Part shown: positions 50,290 through 61,264 of the stretch, one piece after another
Position numbering within the stretch: the first letter of the stretch is position 1
How the letters are laid out: each line of letters starts with the position of its first letter
From: Gordionus sp. m RMFG-2023
Lineage: Eukaryota; Nematomorpha; Gordioida; Chordodea; Parachordodidae
Assembly (NCBI RefSeq): GCF_954871325.1
Contig: NC_088776.1
Coordinates: forward strand, 5,463,985 to 5,527,984
DNA: 64,000 nucleotides
Reading direction: 5' to 3'
Translations under genes and position numbers: made by a program
Notes under the pieces: generated by a model
Seen by the model: only the letters and a program-made list of their open reading frames with translations
What the model was told of the DNA's origin: nothing
Databases searched by the model: none

Positions 50290-50420
50290 TGCAATAATTT
50301 TTTTTTTAAATATCATTTACGTAATGATCTTTTTTTAAGGCAAAAATTTGCTTTTTTTAAATTTTCATGACGCTCTTCAAATTTCACCCCCTCCATGTTA
50401 ATATTATTAGTAGTTATATT
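50290..50420 (+). repeat. Dispersed repeat R1, partial copy
   Basis: Shares ATGATCTTTTTTTAAG, TTTTCATGACGCTCTTC and AAATTTCACCCCC with 46770-46850. It lies next to the outer end of the right duplication arm. Confidence 0.55.
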
Positions 50421-51221
50421 AATCGCAATAATTTTAGTCCCAATGATTTTCAAAATATATTTTTTTAGGAAAAAGGGACACCAATATTTTTGAAGCGGGG
50501 GTCATTAATATTTGTAGAAACCATTTAATTTTTATTGTTCTTAAAAACATTGATTTTCATAGATTAAATTGGCGCCAATGTTTTTTTTAAATAGAAATTT
50601 ATGACAGCACTCATTTTATAACGGATTTTTGTGAAATGACTGTCTATGGTAAAATGACATCAGTGTCGAAATTTAAAAGAGTCAATTTTCAATGATACAC
50701 CGGCTCGGGTAATTTTTTAAAATAATTTTTATTTCACGGGCAGGTTATTAAAAATAATAAGACGGCATGGAGCAAGCCTGCAGGTCTCTGAATTAAATTA
50801 AGGAAATTTTTAATGAAGAGTTTTCTTCTTTTTTTTCATACCCAATCAATTCATATTTAATACTTCTATCCTGTTTGCAAAGTGAGAAAATAACAAATTA
50901 ATTCGTTCCTAGCTATATAATTCATAAAATGTTTTTATGCAATCAAATATAAAAATAATCAGTTTACTATTAAATTATTATATGCAATCTTTTTTTTAAA
51001 AAATTGTATTTAATTTCTTATTACATCATAAGGTAAGTAAATATTTTTCAAATTTTTTCCAAGAATTTATTTGGCAAATCGGAAGCTTGATTAAACATTT
51101 TAAAATGTTTACAACATCTTTGAAAATATATATAAACTTAGCCTTTTTCAAATTTAATTATATCATAAACTTTTTATTTTTCAATATTTAATAATATATT
51201 TACGATCGAATTCTCTCTGCA

Positions 51222-54218
51222 ATGGTGTTATCAAAAGATTGCTTTTATAGCCTATTCCTGTGTATGATATGCCTTCTTGCTATCGTAGATCTGAATACCG
51301 GAACTACAATTAGTACAGAAAAATAATATATATATTTTTTTATTATTAATTTACAAATAAATACTTTCTTCTTTTTTTTTTAATCTAATGATTAAATAAT
51401 TTATATAGGAAATGTATTCAAATTCCCAAATGAGAGGGAATGTTGTGCATTTCAAATTGAGTCCAACAAAGGGATAAGAAATTTGGAGTTAAAGGATTTT
51501 GAAAATATTGGCTCCAATTATAATTTAAAAGCAAACTTTAAAGCACCACTCGAGTCCCACCTTGGATATCATATTGTAGGCTTTATTTATAAACTGAACA
51601 AATATACGGATGAATTTAATATGGGAAACAAATCTATCAAAAATGGTAGAATCAATGTAAAAGACAATCAGGTATTTAAAAATATAAATTAGTTTCTTTA
51701 AGAAATTATATTTTTTTTATATAAAAAAACCCTTATTTTTATATTATTTTTTTAAAAAAAACAAATTAGAGCGACTACCATTTTATTATTGAGAGTTTAG
51801 AGAAAAACGCAAAATACTTCCTTAGGGTAAACGTCATATACAAGGATCACAATAATAAACGGGTTAGAGGAAAGATTTTTGCTAGGCGCATATTCGAATG
51901 TACATATTACAATATTTATAATCAATTTATTTATACTTCATAATCCAATAAATAGGAGATTTAAAAAAAATATATTTATAGGATAATTTTTAGGCAGATC
52001 TTATGTCTAGTGTATGATAAAATTATCTGAAATTTATAATATGGATATACACTTACTGGATTATACATTATATTCCAAATTCGGATTCTTGTTAAGTTTT
52101 AATAACTCACGCAACCAATCGTTTTTCTAACTTTACAATTTTAACAGGTTTTTTTTAAATTTAAAAATTTTCCCCAAATGAATGATTATGCCCATCGCAT
52201 GTAGCATTATAATGTATAGCCCCGTCTTAAAATTTTTTTTTTTTTAACATTTGAAGAAATTTAAGAGTTTAAATAAAATCTTTATATAGGAGAAATTTAA
52301 ATTTTATAAATAATTCTTATTCATACTTTATTTTTTGGAAAGATTTTACTCCCTATAAGATCGTTTCAAAGAGGGATGATATCCGAATCTAAACTCCAAC
52401 CCTTCCCGAACCCTCTAAATTTCTTTGAAGCCCAAACACCAAACTCGAACCTTTAATATTCCGGAAATTTTTTCTTTAAAAGTTTCATTTTATTTATTTT
52501 AAATTATATGTTAAAAAATAATATAATATAAAAAACCTACAATTTACGATTTTATAAAAGATTTCATATTTAAAAAAAATACATTTTTTGAATCATTTTA
52601 TCGTGGAATCATTTTTGGTATATTTAAGAGTCGGCCATTTTTCGTAAAATTTTTTTAAATTTTACCCAATAATGAAGATTTTAAAAGTTTTTTTTTTTTA
52701 TAAATGATGATAATATCTCTTTTAGGATATTATTGTTTGTGGATTATGAAATAGATAGTAAGGCAAAGAGTAGTACAAAATCACGAATATATTATAATTA
52801 TGATGATAAATTTATTTTATGAAAATATACTAAATTAAAATAAATTTAAAAAAAAAATGTGTCTGTTATTTTAACAAATTTTAATAAGTCATCATTTTTC
52901 TGGTTTCCGAACCATGAACTCGAACCAGTTTCAGAGATTTTTCACTGAACCCAAACCCGAACATATATTTTAGAAGGAGGGTTCACATTCACATCCCTGG
53001 TTTCAGATAACAAAATGAGTGTATAAGTCAGTAAATTCTGTTGTTTAGTTATCTATAGCAAAATAAAAATGAATTATTTAGAAATATAAATTTTTGTTAG
53101 GTTATATATATTTGGAAATTAAGTTAATTACAAAGTTGCATATTATTATTTTTTAAAATATAAATGTATATTTTTTTAAAAAAAATAAAATTACAGTTAA
53201 AGCATCAGAGAACAAAATAGGTAAATAATCTATGAAAATAAATCAAATATATTCGTTCGAATTTCATTTTTTATATTATGTAATCTTAATGTCGATCACG
53301 TTATCCATTTTACTGAATACACACATCTACTCTTTCCTAATCCCAATAATAACACACATTACTATTATTTGTAGGTGTAGGTCCCTAAATCACAAAATTA
53401 AAGAGTTAATAATAACTATTAAGTATAACCTCCTAATTTAAAGTGACCACAAAAATAGGCAATGAGTGGTCGCCCTATAAAAGTTTTACCACAAAATGTA
53501 ATAATTCTTTTCATTATTTAACAGTTGTTTGCCCCTTTTTTCCTAAGATATCCGATGTGTTGCTATCTTTGACTGATAAAAAATTCGATATAAATGTGTT
53601 TTGGAGTCTTTCTGGTTTGGATCGTGGCTTTTTACAATATATTCAGGAAGTCCGCATCAAAATGAAACCTACCCGCCCTGACATGAATAAACATGAAAGA
53701 CGAGGAGTTAAGAAGGTAAATCTTATATCTATACGACCATTTCTTTTTTTAAAAAAAAAATTCAAAATGGCAATTTATTGTCATATGATTATCACTAACT
53801 ATTTTGAAGATTAACGAAAAGCGAGTTAAATTTTGGTCTTTAAAATTTATCACTTTCTTTCTTGTGTGTTAGTAGTAAAGAGGATGGTAATCTTCCAATC
53901 AAATTATTATCGATTCGATTCATATTGCGATTATTCTATTTATTTTATAGGGTTTTGTGATTTTACAAAAAATCCCATAATTTTTGCGACAATCTTTTAT
54001 CTTAAATATTTTATATGGAATAAGTAGAAATATATTTATTTTTATTATAGTATCTTAACGGTCTGGCTACTAATGATTTCATCTTTGACAATGTTGAACC
54101 AAATCTCGAATACCAATTAATGTTAACCATAAAATTTAAAGATGAAAAACAGCAAATACCTCATAGAGAAGTTGTAACCAATAATGGCTTCATAACCATT
54201 CCTCCCATTCCTAAATAA
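51222..54218 (+). CDS. FN3-doublet secreted protein, paralog B (five exons)
   Basis: Exons at 51222-51312, 51409-51671, 51770-51899, 53525-53715 and 54051-54218 join in phases 1, 0, 1, 0 to give 280 residues without a stop. The signal peptide is nearly identical to paralog A (MVLSKDCFYSLFLCMIC). A CC pair in exon 2 (REREC-type context in A and B) is shared with A. FN3 module 1 (about residues 40-161) includes YNLKANFKAPLE and the motif SLEKNAKYFLRV. Module 2 (about 162-280) includes INVFWSLSGL with the FN3 tryptophan, and NVEPNLEYQLML. The C-terminus (PPIPK) has no anchor. AATAAA follows at 54262-54267. Likely a secreted or extracellular binding protein; the ligand is unknown. Sequence divergence from A is concentrated in exons 2-4. 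Confidence 0.86.
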
Positions 54219-54261
54219 TAATCATGCGAATATTATGTTTTATGACTATTTTATACTAATG

Positions 54262-54267
54262 AATAAA
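54262..54267 (+). promoter_or_regulatory. Poly(A) signal of FN3 paralog B
   Basis: AATAAA 44 bases past the stop codon, at the position equivalent to the paralog A signal. Confidence 0.6.
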
Positions 54268-54914
54268 AAATTGATTGTGTTTTATCTTTATTTTCTTTTT
54301 TATGGAATAACATATTTTTCAATTATTTTATTATGGTATATAAGGGATTTTTTTTACTATTAACTTTCTATTATTCATTTATTTGCAACTTTACACTTAT
54401 ATTTTAGGAAATGCTATTTTTATATTTTAAAATTAGTTTATTAAATAAATGATTTTCCAGCATTACTGATTTGATAAACCATTTTAATGTTGCAATTTTC
54501 AAGGAGGGTATATAAAACCATATCCTTTAAGTTATTCATTTTTTTATGATATAATTCTTACTTTACTACTACATAAAATTTTAAACAATTTTTTAATATT
54601 AATTTACTTTTGATATAAACAACATAATGACTAAAAAATAATAAAAATTTATTACAGAATGCAAATATGTATATAAAAATTATAATCAGAAAAGCAATAT
54701 TTAGCAGAAATCTGCAAATAAGGTTCCTACCCGACGGTCGGTCTGGGTAAAATTTAAAAAAAAAAATGTTTGTTACTTTGAAGGATGAAATAACAATAAT
54801 TAATATGCCAACAATTCATAAAAAGGGAGTGAAGGTAGAAGGGTATATATAGCTCTCCATCCGTAGATCTTTCATAATTATAATTAAAACTATAATTTAC
54901 ACTATATGGGGCTA

Positions 54915-55200
54915 ATTTCGAATCAGGTTAATTCAGCTAAACTTTTATCGCGAATGTCATTTATCGCGAAAAAATTTTATAGCGAAGTTAATATCGCGAA
55001 ATCAAGCGAATTTTTTTCCGCGAAACATTTAGCGAAGACAATTTCGCGAAGCCATTATCGTGAATTTATTTCCGCGAACCCTCGGGCATATTTATTATAG
55101 CGAATGCATTTTAGCGAAACTCTTTAGGCAAACCCATTACAGCGAATTATTTTTCTCGAAGTCATTATCGCGAGCACATTACCGCGACAATAAATATATT
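54915..55200 (+). repeat. Degenerate short-period array of CGCGAA/AGCGAA motifs
   Basis: About twenty motifs of the form TTATCGCGAA, TTTAGCGAA or TTCCGCGAA recur every 12-18 bases in one orientation. A single frame at 54906-55100 runs through it but reads as repeat-derived (recurrent SAK/AK residues). A partial relative lies at 7670-7750. The spacing is irregular and the units are AT-linked, unlike a CRISPR array. Confidence 0.8.
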
Positions 55201-55284
55201 CGAATGAATTAAAGGAAAACAGCATATTGTTATTTGATGTTTTTTTAATAAATAAAAATGATATGCTACTTTGATAAAAATAAC

Positions 55285-55394
55285 ATACATAAAATATATA
55301 TTACATAAAATATATATTACATAAAATATATATTACATAAAATATATATTACATAAAATATATATTACATAAAATATATATTACATAAAATATA
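55285..55394 (+). repeat. 16-bp minisatellite, about 7 copies
   Basis: A near-perfect tandem of TTACATAAAATATATA. The uniformity of the units suggests recent expansion. Confidence 0.95.
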
Positions 55395-55539
55395 ATATAA
55401 AAATCATGTAAACTATAACATATTATAATGTAATGTAAAACGACAAAAATTAAAATCATTAATGTAGTAAGAAAAAGATATTTATTTGTATTTTGTATTT
55501 TTATAAAATAGGAACAGCATGCGTGCTGGACTAGGAGGG

Positions 55540-57900
55540 AAAAGGGAGTGTTACGAAGAAACACTTGTAGTTTTCCTTTATGATTTTGAATTGGATTTTT
55601 TGTTTAAGAAATAGGGACTCTTTTTTGACCCCTGTCCTTAATGAAATTCTTCTTATAAATTGATTTAAGAACTTTAAGGATTGGGGACCGGGGTTTCCCA
55701 GAACGCTAAAAATTAAGGGAATAAATATAAAATAATTAGGGAGAGATCCATCTATATTTATTAAACTTATTGATTTTTTGGAGTTACAAGGTGTCGGTAT
55801 TTCCGTAGCCGGAAAGGAGGTAACACACGTCCCAGACAAGTTTTTTGCCGCCGTGCCAATACTTCAAAGATATGCTGTTAGAACGCTTATTTACCGTCAG
55901 CATTTAGGAGACTTAACGTCTCCAAACTATTGGGTCAAACGGCCAAAATCAAGGCTTTGCCGATTAATCTATTAAGGTTGTCGTGCCTTAGAAAACGGCC
56001 ACTGACTTTGAGACAAGAAAAACAATGCCTAGAGAAGATCAACCTGTTTACAACAGCCGAGATGAAAGAAAGCACGCAATTGCCATTAGGAAGAGAAGTG
56101 GAAATCCAAGCCCTCCTCGGTAAGCGGGCATAGAGGCAAAGGAGAATTTTGGTAGGAAAAGACATTTTTTAGTAAGGAGAACTGATGCTTGGGAAGATGA
56201 GGAAGATTCTTGAGTGAATTGAAAAGGGATTGAATCAAATACTCAAAAGATTTTGACAAAAGGAAGTTAAAAGAGCGATAGGAGAACCAAAAAGATAGAG
56301 TTCATCGTATAAAATCTGGGGGAGGGATAAAATCCTTATTGTTGAGAGAAGAAAGTTCACACTTTTTTCTATTTAGGGAAAGACCAATTTTCGAAGCTTC
56401 CATTTCAACTTACTGTATGGCAGACAAAACATTGGATAAAGAACCGCCAAAAGAGCCATCGTCGAGATACCATAAATTAAGGTCTAATTTGAAATCAGCC
56501 ATTAAATTTTTAATCAAATTATGAATCGCTATAGTAAAGAACAAGGGCCTAGTGGATCACCTTTCTGAATTCCCTCTTCAGAGGATATGAAAAATTCCCC
56601 CAATTTGAGTAACGAAGGAAATCCATAATAGGAATTAAGGAAATTCCAGAATTTTGGGAAAGGATGTAGAAAAGAGGGTAAAAATGCGCTCCTATGTATG
56701 CTGTTGAAGGCATTTCTGAGGTCTAACATGCATAAAACCTAATCCGCCTCGGTATTTATAAAAATATGCGCTTCATGTCAGGCCACTTTGCACCCACCTC
56801 TCACTCCAAATCCTAACTGTGAGAGAAATAGGAGGGAACTGGCCTTAGGCCTGATCCTCTTTACAATAATCTTTACGGCTAATCGACGAAAGAATGACCC
56901 TATGTCTATGGGTCTTATGCCACATCCGGCTTTGGTTAATGAAACAAGACATGCACCAAAAAGAATAGGACGAATACAAAGAGGAACTTAGCATAAGAAG
57001 ATATTATTGCAAACTTCAGTTAATGATTTCAGCAAAGGGTCAATAAAACCACTATCAGAGCACTAAATTAAATCAACAAAAAAAAACAGGACAGTCCAAT
57101 CCACCTGTCGTTCCATTTTTAAAGGATTTCAAGCACTTAAATACTTCATCACAGGTAAAGGGAATAGTGGAGGTATGCTGGTGAATGTTAAAAGAGGCAG
57201 CCAGTAAGTTGTTGAAAGATAGTAATGTTATAGGAAATAGTATCATCAGAAGTCAATATTCGGGCAGCGCCGTTAATATCTACAAGATTTAATTTTTCAG
57301 AGATCAATTTACAACGGAAAGATTTAGGATTTAAAGAGTATGATTGAGAAAATTTCAATAATAGTATTTCCAAAATTGGACACTTTCTTCTTGATTAAGG
57401 CATATAGGTTATTTATTCTAATCTTGGGCTTAAGTAAAACTCGATAGCAATAACTAATTAAGTCTAACCACAAGGGTGTTGAGGAGAAATCGGAGTTTAA
57501 ATTATTCATAAGAGACGTAAGGAACCTTGAGATCGATTCTCGGGCAGCTATAAAATCCTAGAAAGAACTGGAGGCTTATATGAATTAAGAAATAAATCAA
57601 CAGAGCTTGAGGGGGACTGGGTTCATACGAGTGAGGAGCTTTAATAAAAGTATCTGGGAGAGAGGAGAGGGGGAATTTCCCAGAATTGAGGCAAGCGGAT
57701 GAACCATGTTTCCTAAATACGCCATTTAAATTAAGCGAAATTATTTTTAAACATACATGGCAACAAGTGTTTACCATGAGATGGCTTCGAATGGGAGAAA
57801 AAAAAACCCAAAAGATATTAACAATCATTAAAAAGAAGAAAGATACATGAGCTATAAGAAGTATTATTATGAACAATCGAAATTAGGGAGGTTGGTAAAT
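55540..57900 (-). mobile_element. Degenerate non-LTR retroelement (reverse transcriptase), minus strand
   Basis: Broken minus-strand frames line up with one reverse transcriptase family in order. The sequence starts with a segment before the fingers (KLNLVDINGAARILTSDD at about 57300-57240). Next come FTCDEVFKCLKSFKNGTTGG near 57150, LDLRNAFNSIHRSAFL at 56727-56680 and EEGIQKGDPLGP near 56550. A YLDDGSFGGSL catalytic box follows near 56475, and then a C-terminal part with SVLGNPGPQSLKFLNQFIRR and a shifted frame reading FLRNTPF. The reading frame changes repeatedly and has stops, so it is inactive. No LTRs are seen. Tandem repeats at 58030-58330 lie where its 5' end would be. The clade was not assigned. 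Confidence 0.8.
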
Positions 57901-58029
57901 TTAAAAAAATAAATAATATAATAAAATTAGATATACAAAGTATAAGAAATATTATTAGAAAAAAATATATTAACAAGGGAAATGGAGGTGGGGAGGGGGG
58001 GGGGGGGGTGGAAAATAAGGAATAATCGT

Positions 58030-58330
58030 TAAAAAAATTAACTTCGCCGGGAGAATTTTTAGGGTGTGGAGTAAGAGGTTTGACCAATAAAATGGATCAT
58101 TAGATCATCAATAGAATTTAACTTCGTCGGGAAAATATTTAGGGTGTGGGGATGAGAGGAAGCTTGGCAAATAAAATGGGAAATTAAGTAAACATCGGAT
58201 TGAACTTCGTCGGGGAAAATATTAGGGTGTGGAGACGTGGGGAGGTTTGTCAAATAAAAGACTAATCGAAAATAAAAGAGAAAAAAAAACTAAACTTCGT
58301 CGGGAAAATCTTTAGGGTATGGTGATGTAA
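58030..58330 (+). repeat. 80-90 bp tandem repeat, four units, upstream of the retroelement
   Basis: Four imperfect units, each with ACTTCGTCGGGAAAAT followed by TTAGGGTGTGG, begin near 58041, 58121, 58204 and 58294. They abut the 5' side of the minus-strand retroelement. They could be 5' UTR monomers of that element or an unrelated minisatellite. Confidence 0.85.
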
Positions 58331-60212
58331 AAAGAATTCAAACTTTTTCCATGACTGCCAAATAGGGAAATCTTAAGGTTATCTTAGAACTATTCGTATC
58401 ACGATTCACGAATGAAGTTAAGCGCTGCTTCAATTTGATAATGGAAGTTTTGATACGATGAGTCTCCCTCTAAAGGAGGAGAATTTACGAATTGACTTTA
58501 TTGGCGTGAAAATGGTAGGGATATCTTGGAGAGTCATATTTTATTCAATCAAGTTCGTCATTCATAGTCATGATCAAATTTCTAAATTTTTGTGGTATAT
58601 CATCATTATAAAGACGATTAACTAATTATATTGTAAATATAGCCAATTTTTGACTTGTAGGCTTTTCAGGATTTAATTAATTTAAACTTTTATTATCTCA
58701 TTCTCAAAATACAAAATATGGAAATTAAATACTTCATATATCAGATATTATTTAATATAATTTTTTACAATTTTATCAGTGATTTTGACGTCCAAAATTT
58801 TAGGCAAATAATATTTTTTGAAGTTCAAAAAGATTTTTTGAACATATTTTGATTTGAAAAAAAATTAAAATTTTTTTTTGTAATAAAACTTTTTTGAGGA
58901 ATTTTTTTGTGAATTTTATTATAAATAAACAATGTTTTAGATGAAATCTTTTATCGTTTTTTTAATCATTTTTGTAAATTTATCTATTTTTGTATATTAA
59001 AAGAGGTGGTTTTTCTAAATAATTTTTTTTAAAATATTTATATTAAACTTTTTTTATGTTATTTTATTTTATATGATATTTTAATTTGACAAATGTCATA
59101 TTCGTTATTTTTTAAGATTTTTGAAATTTTTTGACACAAAAGAGTAAAAATATCATTTATATTGTAATTTAAAATTATAAATTCAATAAAGATGTTCCTT
59201 GGATAAATGACAATATCATAATCTGTATTTTTAAACAAATTAGATTTTTTTTGACGCTAATGGGCAAAAATATGTATTTTTAAGATGTTAAATTAAAATT
59301 TCAATTAAGATGTACTATATAGAAGCGACAATTGTTATAATCATTATTTTTAAAGTTTTTTGACGCAAATGGGCTAAAATAGGTATTGTTAACATGTTTA
59401 AATAAGACTTCAGTGAAGATATATCCTAGATAAGAATTGTCACAATAATTATTTTTAAAATTTTTTGAATATTTTTGACGCAAATTGGTAAAAAATATAG
59501 ATTGAAACATGTTAAATTAAAATCTCTCATGAAGATGTACCATAGAAAAGTGAAAATTGTCATAATCGTTATTTTTAAAGTATTTTTGACGAAAATGGGT
59601 GAAAATAAGTATTGCGCCCATGGATAACTTTTGGAATCATAATTTTTCAATAGTAATTTATATGCATTAAAAATGGTCATTGATAACTTTTGAAATCATA
59701 TTTTTAATTTTTAATATTTGCTCTTTCGTATTTTATCACTAACACTTTTGTTTCATATGTTATTATATCATATTATAGTTTTAAAAAATCAATTTTTTCT
59801 TATCATTTTAACGCCAAAATTTTAATTCATATTTTCGGTTATCAAAATTTGCTAAAAATATAAGTAATAATTTTATTATTAATATATATATATATATTAA
59901 TATTTTTATATATTTTAAACATTTTAGGTGCTGGATTTGAGCATAATGTCATTTGGCATCAATGGTCATTTCTTATGCAAAATATATTTTTATCAATAAA
60001 TGGGAATTTTAGTCAAATTATTTGGGATATTTAGATTTAGGGTTAAAATGGAAGTGGGGAGGGGGGGGGATCAGATTATATTTTGATAATAGTTAACTGT
60101 ATTGATTATTTAATGTCTAATAGTTTTCTTGGATATAGGGAGAGGTCCTAATAAATATTTTATATATATAACATGTAATAATATGAGATACTTTTTAATC
60201 ACTATGCATTTA
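58331..60212. other. AT-rich region holding a 115-bp tandem array
   Basis: No gene was seen. Most of 59100-59640 is an imperfect tandem array (separate entry). An (AT)n stretch lies near 59881-59900, and G-rich patches near 60055-60070. Confidence 0.4.
59100..59640 (+). repeat. Imperfect tandem repeat of about 115 bp, five units
   Basis: The phrase TTTTTTGACGCAAATGGG or a close variant recurs at about 59131, 59251, 59360, 59475 and 59586, each followed by a GATGTACxATA-like segment. Spacing is 109-120 bp. Short minus-strand frames across it are repeat-derived. Confidence 0.8.
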
Positions 60213-60709
60213 GATATGACTACATTTATCCCCGAGAAGATATTTCTGAAGCTGATATAGAGAGCTCAGATGAAGAAGACAATTATTATCCTTTGCTAGG
60301 AGATGATTTGCCAACCTCATCTTATATTACAAATTAACTAGGTCTTGAATTGGAGGATATAATCGAAGATACTACTATAACTAAAATAAAAGATAACCCT
60401 CTTTGATCTAAGAAAGACATTGGATACATGAATACAGAATTTACTCCTATGGTGGAAATTCCTGAACCAGATTCAACTCCTCTAACCTATTTTCGTAAAT
60501 TTTTGGACAACCAAATGTCAGCATTTTTGTATAAGAAACAAATATTTATTCCTTCCAATGTTGTGGAAAATCTATAAATACTGATAGCAATAAAATTGAA
60601 AAATTTATTGGAATACATTTGTATACAAGCTTAGTTAAGATGCCTTCTATACGGCAGCATGGGTTGGTTGAGACATCTATTCCACAAGTATCAGAACTAT
60701 GTCCCCCAA

Positions 60710-60922
60710 TAGTGTTGTTAAACGGCTCATTTTGAGCCGATTTTTTAAAACGGCTAACTCAATATTGTAACCAGAATAATATTACCTAAACCTTGAGATT
60801 TCGATGATATTTGTCAAGACCTTTGTTCCTTCTATAACCAAAATCATCAGGCTTGCATAATATTTTTCTGGATGAAATAATGAGTTAGCCGTTTTTAAAA
60901 GTGGGCTCAAAACGAAACACTA
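60710..60922. mobile_element. Foldback MITE inside the piggyBac
   Basis: The same family as 12316-12537, beginning TAGTGTTGTTAAACGGC and ending AACACTA, with a perfect 8-bp duplication TCCCCCAA (60702-60709 and 60923-60930). The interior pairs into a hairpin. Confidence 0.93.
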
Positions 60923-61264
60923 TCCCCCAATCGTTTTCTTTTGATCCGAAAATTTTTCCATATTAATGATAACAAAAATATGGTAAATAGAGAAGATAAA
61001 GGTTACGACAAATTATTCAAAATTCAACCTTTCATATGCCAGCTAAAAAAATTTCAAAAAATTTAACTCGAAGAGAAGTTAGCTGTAGACGAATTCCTAA
61101 TTCCTTTCAAGGGGCACTCTAAATTAAGGCAATACATTAAATCGAAGCCCCATAAAGAGGGGACCAATGCCCTATGTGGCTCTTCTGGATTTATGTATGA
61201 TTTTGAAATATACCAGGGAAAGTCTACTAATACTATAAAATCATATTTAGGTATCAGTGGAGAT

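Larger units (their letters stand above)
50490..54550 (+). repeat. Right arm of the large inverted duplication
   Basis: Carries paralog B and pairs with about 950-4420 in reverse orientation, including introns and both flanks. Intron 3 is longer here (51900-53524) than in the left arm (1972-2870), and the LINE tail of the left arm's intron 1 is absent here. Confidence 0.75.

Noticed and set aside
54915-55200. CRISPR-like repeat spacing
   Set aside because: The repeat units are short, degenerate and irregularly spaced, with no unique spacers or cas genes, and the host is an animal.
57502-58253. Pro/Phe/Ser-rich minus-strand frames
   Set aside because: They run through the tandem array at 58030-58330 and the degraded retroelement 5' region; composition explains them.
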